From assembly GCA_900088475.1 (NCBI GenBank), contig FLMG01002616.1, forward strand, positions 1 through 12,995: a DNA stretch of 12,995 nucleotides. Direction: 5' to 3'. Of this stretch, positions 1 to 7,682 are shown one piece after another. Positions within the stretch are counted from its first letter, which is position 1; the number at the start of each line of letters is the position of its first letter. This DNA is from Hyphochytrium catenoides. Lineage: Eukaryota; Sar; Hyphochytriomycetes; Hyphochytriales; Hyphochytriaceae. The notes beneath the pieces were generated by a model. That model saw only the letters and a list, made by a program, of their open reading frames with translations, ran no database searches and had not been told where the DNA came from. The position numbers and the translations under genes are program-made.

Positions 1-352
1 AAGAGAGAGAGAGAGAGAGAGAGAGGAAGAGAGAGAGAAAGAGAGAAAGAGAGAGAGAGAGAGAAACAGGGGCAGAGAGAGAAAAGAAGAGCGAGAACAG
101 TAGAAGAAAGAGAGAGACAGACAGAGAGAGAGAGAGAGAGAAAAATCTAAGAATGCAGAGTCGGAGACAGAGAAAAAGGGAGCGGCGGCAAGGTGAAGGA
201 AGAGGGGGGAAAAGGAAAGAGCGAGAATGGAAAGTGGTGGGGAGGAGGAGGACGAGGAAGCAGCGGATGGGCAGAGTGTGTGGGATAATGTAGGGCAAGA
301 GGAGAGGAGAGAGAGAGAGAGAGAACAAGAGAGTGTGAATGTCTCCACTCCT
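1..352. repeat. Imperfect (GA)n microsatellite block
   Basis: Dominated by GA dinucleotide runs (1-65, 100-145, 305-326) broken by A- and G-rich stretches. The + strand is almost free of pyrimidines here. I see no reading frame with protein-like composition and no RNA gene. The block ends just before the TATA box at 353, so its right edge is probably upstream promoter DNA of the + strand transcription unit. Confidence 0.85.
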
Positions 353-379
353 TATAAAGGCCGAACGTTGCCTGTCTCT
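353..379 (+). promoter_or_regulatory. TATA-type core promoter with AACGTT element and CT-rich leader
   Basis: TATAAA lies at 353-358, the palindrome AACGTT at 364-369 and CTGTCTCT at 372-379, followed by a CT-rich stretch up to the first ATG at 448. The same elements in the same order occur upstream of the mannanase gene on the other strand (3991-4023), which supports both as real promoters. The start site would be expected about 25-35 bases after the TATA box, near 380-390, giving a leader of about 60 nt. This is inferred from motif resemblance only. Confidence 0.5.
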
Positions 380-447
380 CCTCTCTCTCTTTTCTCTAAA
401 CTCTAACTCCATATCTTCTGCCGCGTCTCTTTCTCTCTCTCTTTCTC

Positions 448-996
448 ATGATCTTTGCTCTTCTCTTTTCTCCGCCCCTCTCTCTCTCTCTCTCTCTCCC
501 TCTTCCTTCCTGGTCGCTCTCCTTCTTCATTCTCAGGCGTCTTCCTCGTGGGATGTGCTTCTATCGTGTAGACTTCTCCTCCGGCTTAATAGAAGATCCG
601 TGGGCGAGAGAGAGACCGCCTCTCTCTCTCTCTCTCTTCGATTTCTTCCTCGCGCGAGGCTTCACTCTTCTCATTCTGACAGGGAAGATTATCTATGCGG
701 CGTACAGACATCCCTCGGACTTTGTCATCCTCAAGAGCAGGCTCAGGCTGATGGAGATGCACCGAATGGGAGAGAGAGAGAAAGAGGATGGTGAAGGAGA
801 CAAGGGAGGAGGAGGAAAGGAGAGAGTTGCTCCCTCTTCTCCTCTTGTGGCAACATCTCCCGCTTCTTCCTCTGCCTCTCCGTCAAGACTTCCCGGAAGA
901 CTAAGTCTCTCTTCCTCTCTTCCTTCTTCTGTTGCTACGATGCTGCCAGCCTCCGGAGCGTCGTCAGCTGCGGTCTCCCCGTGGTCATCGTCGTAG
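448..996 (+). CDS. Hypothetical protein, possible membrane-anchored protein with Ser/Ala/Pro tail
   Basis: No family recognised. The frame starts at the first ATG downstream of the TATA box at 353 and runs 182 codons to TAG. Residues 1-30 are hydrophobic and rich in Leu/Ser/Pro, partly because CT repeats encode Ser-Leu. A second hydrophobic stretch is at about 62-86 (contains GFTLLILTGKIIYAA), followed by a basic amphipathic segment (87-107), a Glu/Lys/Gly-rich stretch (108-126) and a Ser/Ala/Pro-rich tail. CT repeats make open frames by chance, so an intact frame is weak evidence. The opposite strand is also open at 693-1058 as an acidic frame. A splice acceptor-like CTGACAG at 681-687 could join a different frame. 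The convergent orientation with the mannanase gene and the upstream promoter favour the + strand. Real transcription here is plausible; the protein as drawn is uncertain. Confidence 0.3.
   Translation: MIFALLFSPPLSLSLSLPLPSWSLSFFILRRLPRGMCFYRVDFSSGLIEDPWARERPPLSLSLFDFFLARGFTLLILTGKIIYAAYRHPSDFVILKSRLRLMEMHRMGEREKEDGEGDKGGGGKERVAPSSPLVATSPASSSASPSRLPGRLSLSSSLPSSVATMLPASGASSAAVSPWSSS
606..630. repeat. GA/CT inverted repeat (hairpin-capable)
   Basis: GAGAGAGAGA at 606-615 is followed by CCGCC and then TCTCTCTCTC at 621-630, giving a perfect 10-bp stem with a 5-nt loop. The CT run continues to 636. It lies inside the hypothetical frame at 448-996, where it encodes an Arg/Glu to Ser/Leu switch. 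Confidence 0.6.
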
Positions 997-1596
997 CAAG
1001 AGGAGAGAGAGAGAAGAGAAAAGAGAAGGGGGAAGAGAGAGAGAGAAAAGAGAGTCATGACGGACAGGCAAAACGGGTAGGGTAGGTAAAGACTGCAGAA
1101 TTCTCATCATCAGGAAAGAGACAGATCTGTTGAATGATAGAATATCAGCGCAGGGAGTAGGGGGAAAGACGAGAGAGAGGAGACCTTCAAGCCCCTGTAA
1201 AGTGAGAAGAACAACTCGTAAGGAATATACAGAGAGGAGAGGGAGAGAGAGAGAGAGAGAGAAAACGAGAGAGAGAGAGGAAAAGTTTGCCAAACGGACA
1301 TAATGGTGACGTCTCATTTATCTCTTTACGGAGTTAGCTCTAGGGCAAGGAAAGAGGTACGAACAGCGTCATAACGAAGACTGAACAGCTGCTTTGGAAT
1401 ATTGCGCAGAAGAGAAGAGAGAGAGAGAGAGAGAGAAGGAGACGGCTAATCTGTTCTTTCTTCTTCTCTTCGCAAAGAAAAGTCTCTCTTGAGCACAATC
1501 ACTGAAGGAAATAGAGTGAGAAGGACCGTGACAACACTGAAACAAAGAGAGAAAGAGAGAGAGAATAACAATCAGACTCTCTCTTTCTTCTTACAC
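997..1596. other. Gene-free repeat-rich interval between convergent genes
   Basis: Holds GA runs (1003-1050, 1160-1180, 1230-1280, 1410-1436, 1546-1563) separated by short unique stretches (1055-1155, 1185-1230, 1300-1410, 1438-1545). Frames on the minus strand (985-1317) are mainly Ser/Leu from the repeat. A stretch near 1190-1205 (-) resembles a splice acceptor, but no following exon is convincing. The 3' ends of the + unit and of the mannanase gene should lie here. TGTAA occurs on the minus strand at 1591-1595, directly after the mannanase stop codon; whether it acts in polyadenylation is unknown. Confidence 0.6.
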
Positions 1597-3840
1597 CTAG
1601 GCTCTATAGCCCTCGACTGCGGGAGAAGAAGAGAGAGAGGTTGGCATAGGACACGCCTCCAGGTTCGGCCGCTTGACTCTTCCTGAGTGTAGATCCTCAC
1701 AGATGCCGATCCTCTTTCTCATATTCTTTCCCTGCTCTGTCTCTTTCCCATCCTTGTCATACATATACACTGTGTACTGGTCATAGTCCTCGTAGAGCGC
1801 GTTCTCTCTCTCCCAGGAGAGACCCGCGATCATCCAGTACATCCAATACTCTTTGTTCTTGCAGACGTGGTAAGAGAAACAGTCATAATAGTCCTCTCTC
1901 TCTCTTGATACCTTTCTCTCCGAAGGAAAGCCCTTTGGCACCGTCAGGCCAAACTCTTCAAAGACAACGGGCTTTCCGACGTCTCTCCCAATCTGCAGAT
2001 GGTCATAGATCCAGTTCACGATCCACTGCACGGTCCTGTCCCAGTTGTTAGCATAAGCGTGGACCGTGCCAAAGTCAATATGCTTGAGCTTCATCAGCGC
2101 CTCAAAGTCTCCATGTTTGCCGTCATAGCCAAAGTTATCGCCTGCATTCTTGGGCATCATGGGAATGTACCGGAGATTATGGAACTTTGACCGTGAGTTA
2201 GCGGCGTTGAGAAAGCCTTCGTCGCCCACGGCGATCATTTGCTTGGCCTTGAGATCTACGCGGAGATACGTGGACATCTCATCGGCCCAATTCACTAGTG
2301 TTTGCGCCGAACAGCGGCTGCTTTTTCTCGTGCAGCTGGGGCACGCAGGGCAAGTGTCGGAATCAGCGCAGCCTTCACAGCGGATCTCATTGATGAGTTC
2401 CCAGGCGAAGATGGCTGGCTCTTCTCTATATCTGACACCTGTCAAGGCATTCTTCCTCTCCAACAGATACTTCGCCCACTTCTTATACTCTTTCTTCGCG
2501 GCAGGCTCCGTGAAGTACATGTCTCTATTTTCATGTCCCAGCCACGCGTTGACCTGCTCTAGCCCGCCAAAGTCTGCCCAATTGTTCGTGAGCACCATGA
2601 GAAGAAAGAGACCGTTCTCTTTCGCCTTGGCCACGGCGTAGTCCAAGAGCTGCATGCCGTTTGCTCCTTCGTTCACATGGCTTGTCTTCTTCTCATAGTC
2701 GAAGTATTGGAAGTAGAACTGCCCGGCTCTGGGGTCTTTGGGGTTGATTCCTCCTTCGGAGAAGTTTGTCCTCAGGTCAGGCTTGGCGCCAACCTGGCCG
2801 AAGGCCCAGGTCCGGATGACCTTGGCGCCCATGGCTTTGGCATTCTCTATCACCGAGTCGATCATCTTCTTCTCACGTTGACCAAGATAATAGTTGTTTG
2901 TCCCTGAGAAGAGGAATTTCTCTCCCTGATAGACAAAGCCACCCTGGCGGTCTGCTTGGACAAAGTCGGAGGGAGAGAAAGAGGAAGGAGAGGCTAGGGG
3001 AGAAGGAGAGAGAGAAGGAGTCGTGTCTTCTTCTTCTTCTTCTTCTTCTTTTTTCTGCTTTCCTTTCTTATCGTCCTTAGAAAGTGAGGGAGAAGGAGGA
3101 GGTGTCTCTTCTTCTTCATAGTCACTCTTTGTTGTTCCCTTCTTCTTCTTATCATCCACCGTAGGAGAAGATCCTGGCGTCTCTTCATCTTCTCTCTTCT
3201 CTGTTCCCTTGTTGTCCTTCTTCGTAGTGGAAGGAGCAGGGGCCGACGGCAAGGGAGAGACATTTGGAGATGAAGAGCTAACCTTCGGAGCCGGAGGGAG
3301 AGAGACTGGACGAGAGACGTGAGGCGGTGGTGAAGGAGAAGGGTAAGAGACACCAGGAACCGGAACCTTCGCATCCTGTGGCTTTTCTTCCTCATCTGGG
3401 CAATCTGACTCGTCTTTCTTCCCCTTGGGAGCCGAAGAGGAAGGTTTCTGTGTCTTATGCTCTCGGTCGTTTGGAGGAGGAGACGGGAGCGGAGAGAAAG
3501 AAGAGGAAGAGAGAGGTCTGCACTGGCTGTACCATGGATTCACGGCCTGGCACTTGAGACCGTCCGCACAGCACTGCTTTCCGAAGAAGAGACGGCCGCC
3601 ACACTGCTGCCAGAGCTTCCCACAGGCACCTGGATCCTGGGCCAAGCAATGAGAGAAAGACTTGCTGGTCTTTACGCAGAAGAGGCCATCTTCGCATGGT
3701 TTGGAGCCCGTCTGTCTCTCTCCATGGCCACACTGTCCTCCGATGGGGACCTTACTCGTGGTCTCTCCCTGTTGAGCACAGGAGAGTAGAGCTCCAAGAG
3801 TTAAGAGAAAAGAGAGACGAGAGATTGGGATGAGCTGCAT
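1597..3840 (-). CDS. Secreted endo-beta-1,4-mannanase, GH5 (subfamily 7-like), with two N-terminal CBM1 modules
   Basis: Predicted to hydrolyse internal beta-1,4-mannosidic bonds in mannans outside the cell. The 747-aa frame is uninterrupted. It begins with a signal peptide (1-21, basic then LSFLLTLGALLSCA). CBM1 copy 1 (31-66, Cys 37/49/55/65) is followed by CBM1 copy 2 (74-110, Cys 80/90/91/97/107 plus Cys73; surface aromatics Trp77, Trp103, Tyr104). A Ser/Pro/Lys/Glu linker spans about 111-290. The catalytic domain spans about 293-730: RTWAF (343-347), WELINE with acid/base Glu485, HAY (594-596), and FEEFG with probable nucleophile Glu629. These match the clan A (beta/alpha)8 GH5_7 mannanases of plants and fungi. 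The start is the first in-frame Met before a clear signal peptide, about 180 bases downstream of a TATA box. No intron is needed, unlike ALG3 in the same window. A short tail (731-747) has no known role. Exo-mannosidase or transglycosylase activity cannot be excluded from sequence. Confidence 0.93.
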   Translation of the reverse strand: MQLIPISRLSFLLTLGALLSCAQQGETTSKVPIGGQCGHGERQTGSKPCEDGLFCVKTSKSFSHCLAQDPGACGKLWQQCGGRLFFGKQCCADGLKCQAVNPWYSQCRPLSSSSFSPLPSPPPNDREHKTQKPSSSAPKGKKDESDCPDEEEKPQDAKVPVPGVSYPSPSPPPHVSRPVSLPPAPKVSSSSPNVSPLPSAPAPSTTKKDNKGTEKREDEETPGSSPTVDDKKKKGTTKSDYEEEETPPPSPSLSKDDKKGKQKKEEEEEEEDTTPSLSPSPLASPSSFSPSDFVQADRQGGFVYQGEKFLFSGTNNYYLGQREKKMIDSVIENAKAMGAKVIRTWAFGQVGAKPDLRTNFSEGGINPKDPRAGQFYFQYFDYEKKTSHVNEGANGMQLLDYAVAKAKENGLFLLMVLTNNWADFGGLEQVNAWLGHENRDMYFTEPAAKKEYKKWAKYLLERKNALTGVRYREEPAIFAWELINEIRCEGCADSDTCPACPSCTRKSSRCSAQTLVNWADEMSTYLRVDLKAKQMIAVGDEGFLNAANSRSKFHNLRYIPMMPKNAGDNFGYDGKHGDFEALMKLKHIDFGTVHAYANNWDRTVQWIVNWIYDHLQIGRDVGKPVVFEEFGLTVPKGFPSERKVSREREDYYDCFSYHVCKNKEYWMYWMIAGLSWERENALYEDYDQYTVYMYDKDGKETEQGKNMRKRIGICEDLHSGRVKRPNLEACPMPTSLSSSPAVEGYRA
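2995..3228 (-). repeat. Three imperfect basic-acidic-Pro/Ser repeats in the mannanase linker
   Basis: Linker residues about 205-282 consist of three imperfect units of about 26 residues. Each runs from a Lys-rich part (KKDNKGT, DKKKKGTTK, DDKKGKQKK) through an acidic part (REDEE, YEEEE, EEEEEEE) to a Thr/Pro/Ser part (TPGSSP, TPPPSP, TTPSLSP). The third unit's poly-Glu is encoded by a GAA/GAG run (TTC repeats on +, about 3028-3049), which could vary in length without shifting frame. Confidence 0.7.
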
Positions 3841-3990
3841 GGTTCAGTGATAGAAGAGGAGAAGAGAGAGAGGAGAGAGTGACAGAGAGAAAGAGAGGAA
3901 AATGATGGGGAAAAGATTGAAGTGGAAGTTGATAAAGGCAGAGACAGTTGGCCTATGGCTCGAGAAGATGAGAAGAGAAAAGTGAAGAGA

Positions 3991-4023
3991 AGAGACAGAA
4001 GTCTAACGTTTCCTTCTTTTATA
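3991..4023 (-). promoter_or_regulatory. TATA-type core promoter of the mannanase gene
   Basis: Reading the minus strand, TATAAAAG lies at 4023-4016, AACGTT at 4010-4005 and CTGTCTCT at 3998-3991, followed by a CT-rich leader to the ATG at 3840. The order matches the + strand promoter at 353-379. The start site is expected near 3990-3998, giving a leader of about 150 nt if no leader intron exists. Confidence 0.55.
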
Positions 4024-4189
4024 GAGAAGAGCTTCACGGTTTCCCTCTCTCTTTCAGAGCAACATTGGCCTCGACCTCTACCCTGCTCGGGACCGCGCGG
4101 CGGGTCTTCTCCCTTCTTCTAAAGAAAAATCAGAATGCCGGGCAGGGAATCCTAGAGCCTTTAGAGCAGACGAAGCAGATGCGATAATG

Positions 4190-4227
<38 letters not shown>

Positions 4228-4473
4228 CCAGAAAAGCAATGACTACTAGGGACTAAGAGCAAAGCAGTCGTGAGATTATAAGAGAGGGAGAGAGAGGGAG
4301 AGAGAGAAAGGGAAGAAAGCTAGCTATATCTTGTTCTCGGGAGACGATGATGCACGTTGAAAGAGATGCGGACGCACCAGGTAGTCTCTGAAGTCGAGAG
4401 GTAGCCATTCCGTGTATCTACTCTCTCTGCCAAGGCCCCTCTTCATAATGTCGTGCCGTAGTCTCTTTCCTCT

Positions 4474-4519
<46 letters not shown>

Positions 4520-5283
4520 CTCTCTCTGCATGTGCTATGCTCAGGGGAACAGGGATGATTCCTGGATCTCTCTGGCTCTCCCCTGACAAGCAGGAGAGAG
4601 TCGGAAGCCTATTTCCCCGGAAACACAGAACTTGAAGCCGTAACAGGAAAGGCGAACAGGGAAGAAGGACAAACCAAGGGGAGAGAGAGAGAGAGAGAGA
4701 GAGAGAAAGAAAGAAGGGAGAAAGAGAGAGAAAGGGAGGGAGAGAGAGGGAGACAGAGAAAGAATAATAGGTCATCTTCGGTTTTTGAGGCCCTGTCTCT
4801 TTCTTGTGGCTCCTGATCACCGGCTTTCGACAAGGGAGAGACGTACACCATGCGGACTCAGACATTTCTAGTACAACTTCTCTCTCCTCTCTCCTCTCTC
4901 TCTCTCTTTCTTACTCTCTCTCTCACCCTCTTAGGACTACTCTTGTTGCTCGTTTGCTAGCATTCAGTTCGACTCTGTCCATCTTATTCCTTCCTTTAGT
5001 CTCTCTCTCTCTCTCGCTCTTAATGATTTCTTCTCTCCTGCTCTCACTCTCAGTTCTTCACTCGCACTTCTGCTGTCATTTCTTGATCATCTCTCCCTCT
5101 TTCTCTTTCTCTTTCTTTCTCTCTTTCTTCTCTCTCTTTTTCCTCGCTCTTTCTCTTTCTCTCTCTCTTTCTCTCTCTCTTTTTCTCTCTCTTTTTCTCT
5201 CTCTTTTTCTTACTCTTTCTCTCTTTCTCTCTCTGTCTGTCCGTTCTCTCTGTCCTCTCTCTCTCTGTGATGTGTGTTTGTGA
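4024..5283. other. GA/CT microsatellite region without a supported gene
   Basis: Main tracts: GA at 4193-4222 and 4279-4312, CT at 4466-4520, GA at 4679-4755, CT at 4876-4925 and 5000-5015, and a long imperfect CT tract at 5095-5270. The last contains three exact copies of a 12-base unit, CTCTCTCTTTTT, at 5173-5208. Between them are short unique islands (4040-4190, 4320-4450, 4520-4675, 4765-4870). The 4324-4446 island holds a 40-codon minus-strand frame starting with ATG (contains RYTEWLPLDFRDYLVRPHLF) that reads like protein. It lacks a promoter, a convincing splice site or a known relative, so I do not call it a gene. Confidence 0.6.
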
Positions 5284-5790
5284 GATCGATTGACGGGGCC
5301 AACCGTCTTAGCACAATTTATTAACTTTTAATACGGTTTTATGAAAGGTCAGCCATCTTAAAAAATCCAAAATATGAGAGAATTCCTTGCCCTTTATTTG
5401 TAAAGATAGCGATCGTATCCAGAAGTTGACGAAAGAAATGTTGAGAAAGACTTATAATATGCTCAAAACTATGTGTGTGACAAGTACAGCAAAACGGTAT
5501 CGTAAAACCTTATTTTAGCTAAAGAGTCCTATTGAGGCATTGTCGCATAAGAACTAAAGTTATCTATGCGTGTAACTATAATACAAATAAATAAATCTAA
5601 AACTTTATTATAATACTTAAACCAAGTAAATTCCTAAAAGTTCTAATAAAAGTAAGCCTTGTTATTATACGCATGTTTTCTTATATAATCTTCGGACACT
5701 AGTTGTTTTTCTCTAAATACTATAGAATAATGACAAAGACTTATCTTTTATAATTCTATTGAGAAAAAAAAAAAGCGTTGTTCGACGGCT
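5284..5790. other. AT-rich island of unknown origin
   Basis: Composition shifts abruptly from GA/CT repeat to sequence rich in A and T, with almost no GA or CT run, ending in a poly-A run at 5762-5773. All frames carry frequent stops. The longest protein-like stretch is about 46 codons on + around 5376-5513. It could be a decayed mobile element, an organelle-derived insert or an AT-rich spacer. No gene, tRNA or rRNA was recognised. Confidence 0.55.
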
Positions 5791-5837
5791 TTGTCAGTCA
5801 TCATCGAGACCTAAGAAATAAAAGGAAAAGAGACGGG

Positions 5838-5887
5838 TTAAGAGAGAGAGAGAGAGAGAGAAAAAGAGAGAGAGAGAAAGAGAGAGA

Positions 5888-5970
<83 letters not shown>
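5838..5970. repeat. Compound microsatellite (AG)n-(TG)n-(AG)n
   Basis: AG runs at 5839-5888 give way to an uninterrupted TG run at about 5888-5908 and return to AG runs up to about 5967. Reading frames across it encode only Ser/Leu/Thr/His or Arg/Glu/Val/Cys repeats and are treated as artefacts. Confidence 0.9.
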
Positions 5971-6120
5971 AACGCATGAAGAGAAAGAGTACCATACGGT
6001 TCTAATGGTACGAGCGGAGAGAAGAGAAGGACATGGAGAGACAATAGAGAGCCTCAAGAAGAAAGAGACTGATAAGACACGTGGACAGGAAGGAGGAGAG
6101 ACAACAAGAGAGCAGAGAAG

Positions 6121-6815
6121 GCGAGAGTAGAAAAGCCATTGTTAGGATAACAAGCAAGTAGACAGTTTGACACTCGGAGAATTAGGCTCTCCGAATAGTA
6201 CTCCTGTCACCTACACCAATGGTAATGATCACCTTTCTATCCGCTATTGGAGACAATCAGCTAGACGTTCACCTCTATTTAGGAAGGTAACTCTACTGCT
6301 ACTCTCAGTCTCGCGGAATCGTTAACTCACTGTCTGCGTCATGTAGGGTCATCGCGCCATAGAACTAACTAAAGAGAAAGCCTGCTAAAGTCAGCAATGC
6401 AAGAGAGCTACGGTCAAGTGCCCTCTTAGACTCTGAGATCAACTCTACAGCTCTGCAGTCAGCTGTTCCAGCGGTCTTAGCCCTGCCTGCAGCAGTGCCA
6501 AACCGTAGTTCTTTACACAGATGTATCAGCTATGAGCTATCAGCATTAGGATGTATAATACTAGGGCATCCACCCAAATAACGAGGAGATACGAAGCTGA
6601 ACATGGAGTTGCCGGAAATAGCCAATTTTGACCAGAAGTAAGGATACTTTTATCCGACTTTAACTAACATATCCAAGAGGTTTCGTTGCTCTTATACAAC
6701 AAGAAATACCTCTGTCGAAAGGAAGAAAAGAACCCTTTATGTCGACGTTGACCAGACGTATTCGAATATGATGGGGTTCTCCTAAAACAGTACACTAGAA
6801 TACTATCTTCTGTCT
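6121..6815. other. Unique non-repeat island, gene-free
   Basis: About 690 bases almost free of GA/CT runs, with mixed composition and stops in all frames. Visible small structures are hairpins: CGGAGA/TCTCCG near 6175-6194 and GGATA/TATCC near 6642-6656. TTGACCAGA occurs twice (about 6628 and 6748). No protein family, tRNA or rRNA was recognised. Its sharp edges against repeat DNA suggest an inserted or formerly mobile segment. Confidence 0.5.
6140..6701. mobile_element. Possible solo LTR or LTR-like relic
   Basis: The segment begins TGTTAGGATAA and ends TTATACAACA. The end, reverse-complemented, is TGTTGTATAA, a near match to the beginning with one gap; this TGTT...AACA form is typical of copia-type LTRs. 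The 562-base length fits a solo LTR. However, the flanking 5-mers (gccat and agaaa) are not a target duplication, and there is no primer-binding site or internal coding sequence. Treat it as a weak candidate. Confidence 0.2.
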
Positions 6816-6835
6816 CTTTGCGCTCGCTTCGCTCT

Positions 6836-6838
<3 letters not shown>

Positions 6839-6885
<47 letters not shown>

Positions 6886-6899
6886 TCTTTCCTTTTCTT

Positions 6900-6937
<38 letters not shown>

Positions 6938-7010
6938 CCTCTTTCCTTTTCTTTGTCTCTCTCCTCTTTCTCTCTCTGTCTTTTCCTTCTCTTCTTCTCG
7001 CTCTCTCTGG
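6839..7010. repeat. (CT)n tract with a 54-base duplication
   Basis: Long perfect CT runs at about 6841-6880 and 6902-6934 are each followed by the same interruption, CTCTTTCCTTTTCTTTG, at 6885-6901 and 6939-6955. This gives a 54-base direct repeat. Coding potential on either strand is only Ser/Leu or Arg/Glu repeats. Confidence 0.85.
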
Positions 7011-7422
7011 CTGCGTCTACATCTTCGTGAGTTCCCTGGCACCTGTCTCTTCCTCGTGTTTCTCCGTCTTCTCGCTTTTGTTAGACCCCACCGGTCCCGT
7101 TCTCAATTCTTGCTCTGATCTTTCATGTTCCCTCTATCTCTGTCTCTCTTGTCCTTCAACTGTATCTCCGTCTCTCACTTCTCTGTCTCTCAAACTGGAT
7201 TTGCTATTCATTGAGCCCTTCTTTCCTGCTTATTAACAGTAGGAAGGAAAGGGAGACAAGCACCTCTTCAGTGTTCTCTCTCGTCTTTCTTTCGCATTAT
7301 CCCCACGCTCCTGCCCTGGTATTATTTAGCATTTACTTACTTCACTCACGCTTCCTTCCTCTTTCTCTCTCTTTCTCCTCTCTCTTTTTTATTTTTGTCG
7401 GCTTCTCTCCTTCTAGTAGCAC
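7011..7422. other. Pyrimidine-rich gene-poor interval
   Basis: The + strand is CT-rich but irregular, with few perfect runs. Frames on + (7027-7236 and 7211-7666) are dominated by Ser, Leu and Phe, as expected for any CT-rich DNA, and show no motif. I see no promoter or RNA gene. Confidence 0.5.
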
Positions 7423-7682
7423 TTACGGGGCTGCTTCTTCCTCTCCATTGATCCTGTGTCCACTCTCTCTTCTCTCTTTGGCAGCCCTCGCAGACCGTGG
7501 ATCCCGGGCCGTGTCTGCTTCTTCCCTCTTTCTTCCTGGACTAGTACTCCTCGGCCGGCGCAGCTTTCTCTCTTTCTCCTTCGCTTCAACTGGGCGTCTC
7601 TTTCCCTTTTTTTCCCAATGCTGTTGGTTTAGCCAGTGGAGAGAGAGTACTTGTCTCCTTTCATAAATTTCCATGTCTCCAA
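7423..7682 (-). CDS. Possible C-terminal exon of an unidentified protein
   Basis: On the minus strand a strong acceptor-like sequence (pyrimidine tract ending CCCATTTAG at about 7691-7683) is followed by 85 open codons to TAA. The translation is hydrophilic and charged, from GDMEIYERRQVLSLHWLNQQ through Lys/Arg/Glu-rich sequence to an end GEEEAAP. No family is recognised. Purine-rich DNA readily gives Lys/Arg/Glu frames, and no upstream exon was found between here and the ALG3 stop at 8099. It could instead be ALG3 3' sequence or chance. Confidence 0.18.

Noticed and set aside
693-1058. 121-codon minus-strand frame with a hydrophobic start and an acidic middle
   Set aside because: It overlaps the + strand unit that has the promoter. 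Its hydrophobic start and much of its end are encoded by CT repeats, and no promoter or splice site supports it.
1999-3789. Multiple frames overlapping the mannanase gene on other frames or strand
   Set aside because: Shadows of a strongly supported coding gene; none has its own motifs.
4324-4446. 40-codon minus-strand frame with protein-like composition
   Set aside because: It has no TATA box or CT leader upstream, GA repeat directly before the ATG and no recognised relative. As a last exon it would need an acceptor in purine-rich DNA.
4443-5283. Long frames on both strands (4443-4865 minus, 4804-5283 plus)
   Set aside because: Mostly Ser/Leu or Arg/Glu from repeat. The unique parts lack motifs and consistent splice sites.
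5330-5515. Weak inverted repeat (TACGGTTTTATG against a CGTAAAACC stretch) in the AT-rich island
   Set aside because: Only about 12 of 15 positions match over a long spacing, which is not unusual in AT-rich DNA.
5794-6130. Several frames of Ser/Leu/Thr/His or Arg/Glu repeats on both strands
   Set aside because: They are direct translations of the (AG)n-(TG)n-(AG)n microsatellite and have no unique protein content.
6121-6815. Search for tRNA or small RNA genes in the unique island
   Set aside because: No B-box-like GGTTCRANNCC or cloverleaf arms could be seen; the hairpins present are only 5-6 bp.
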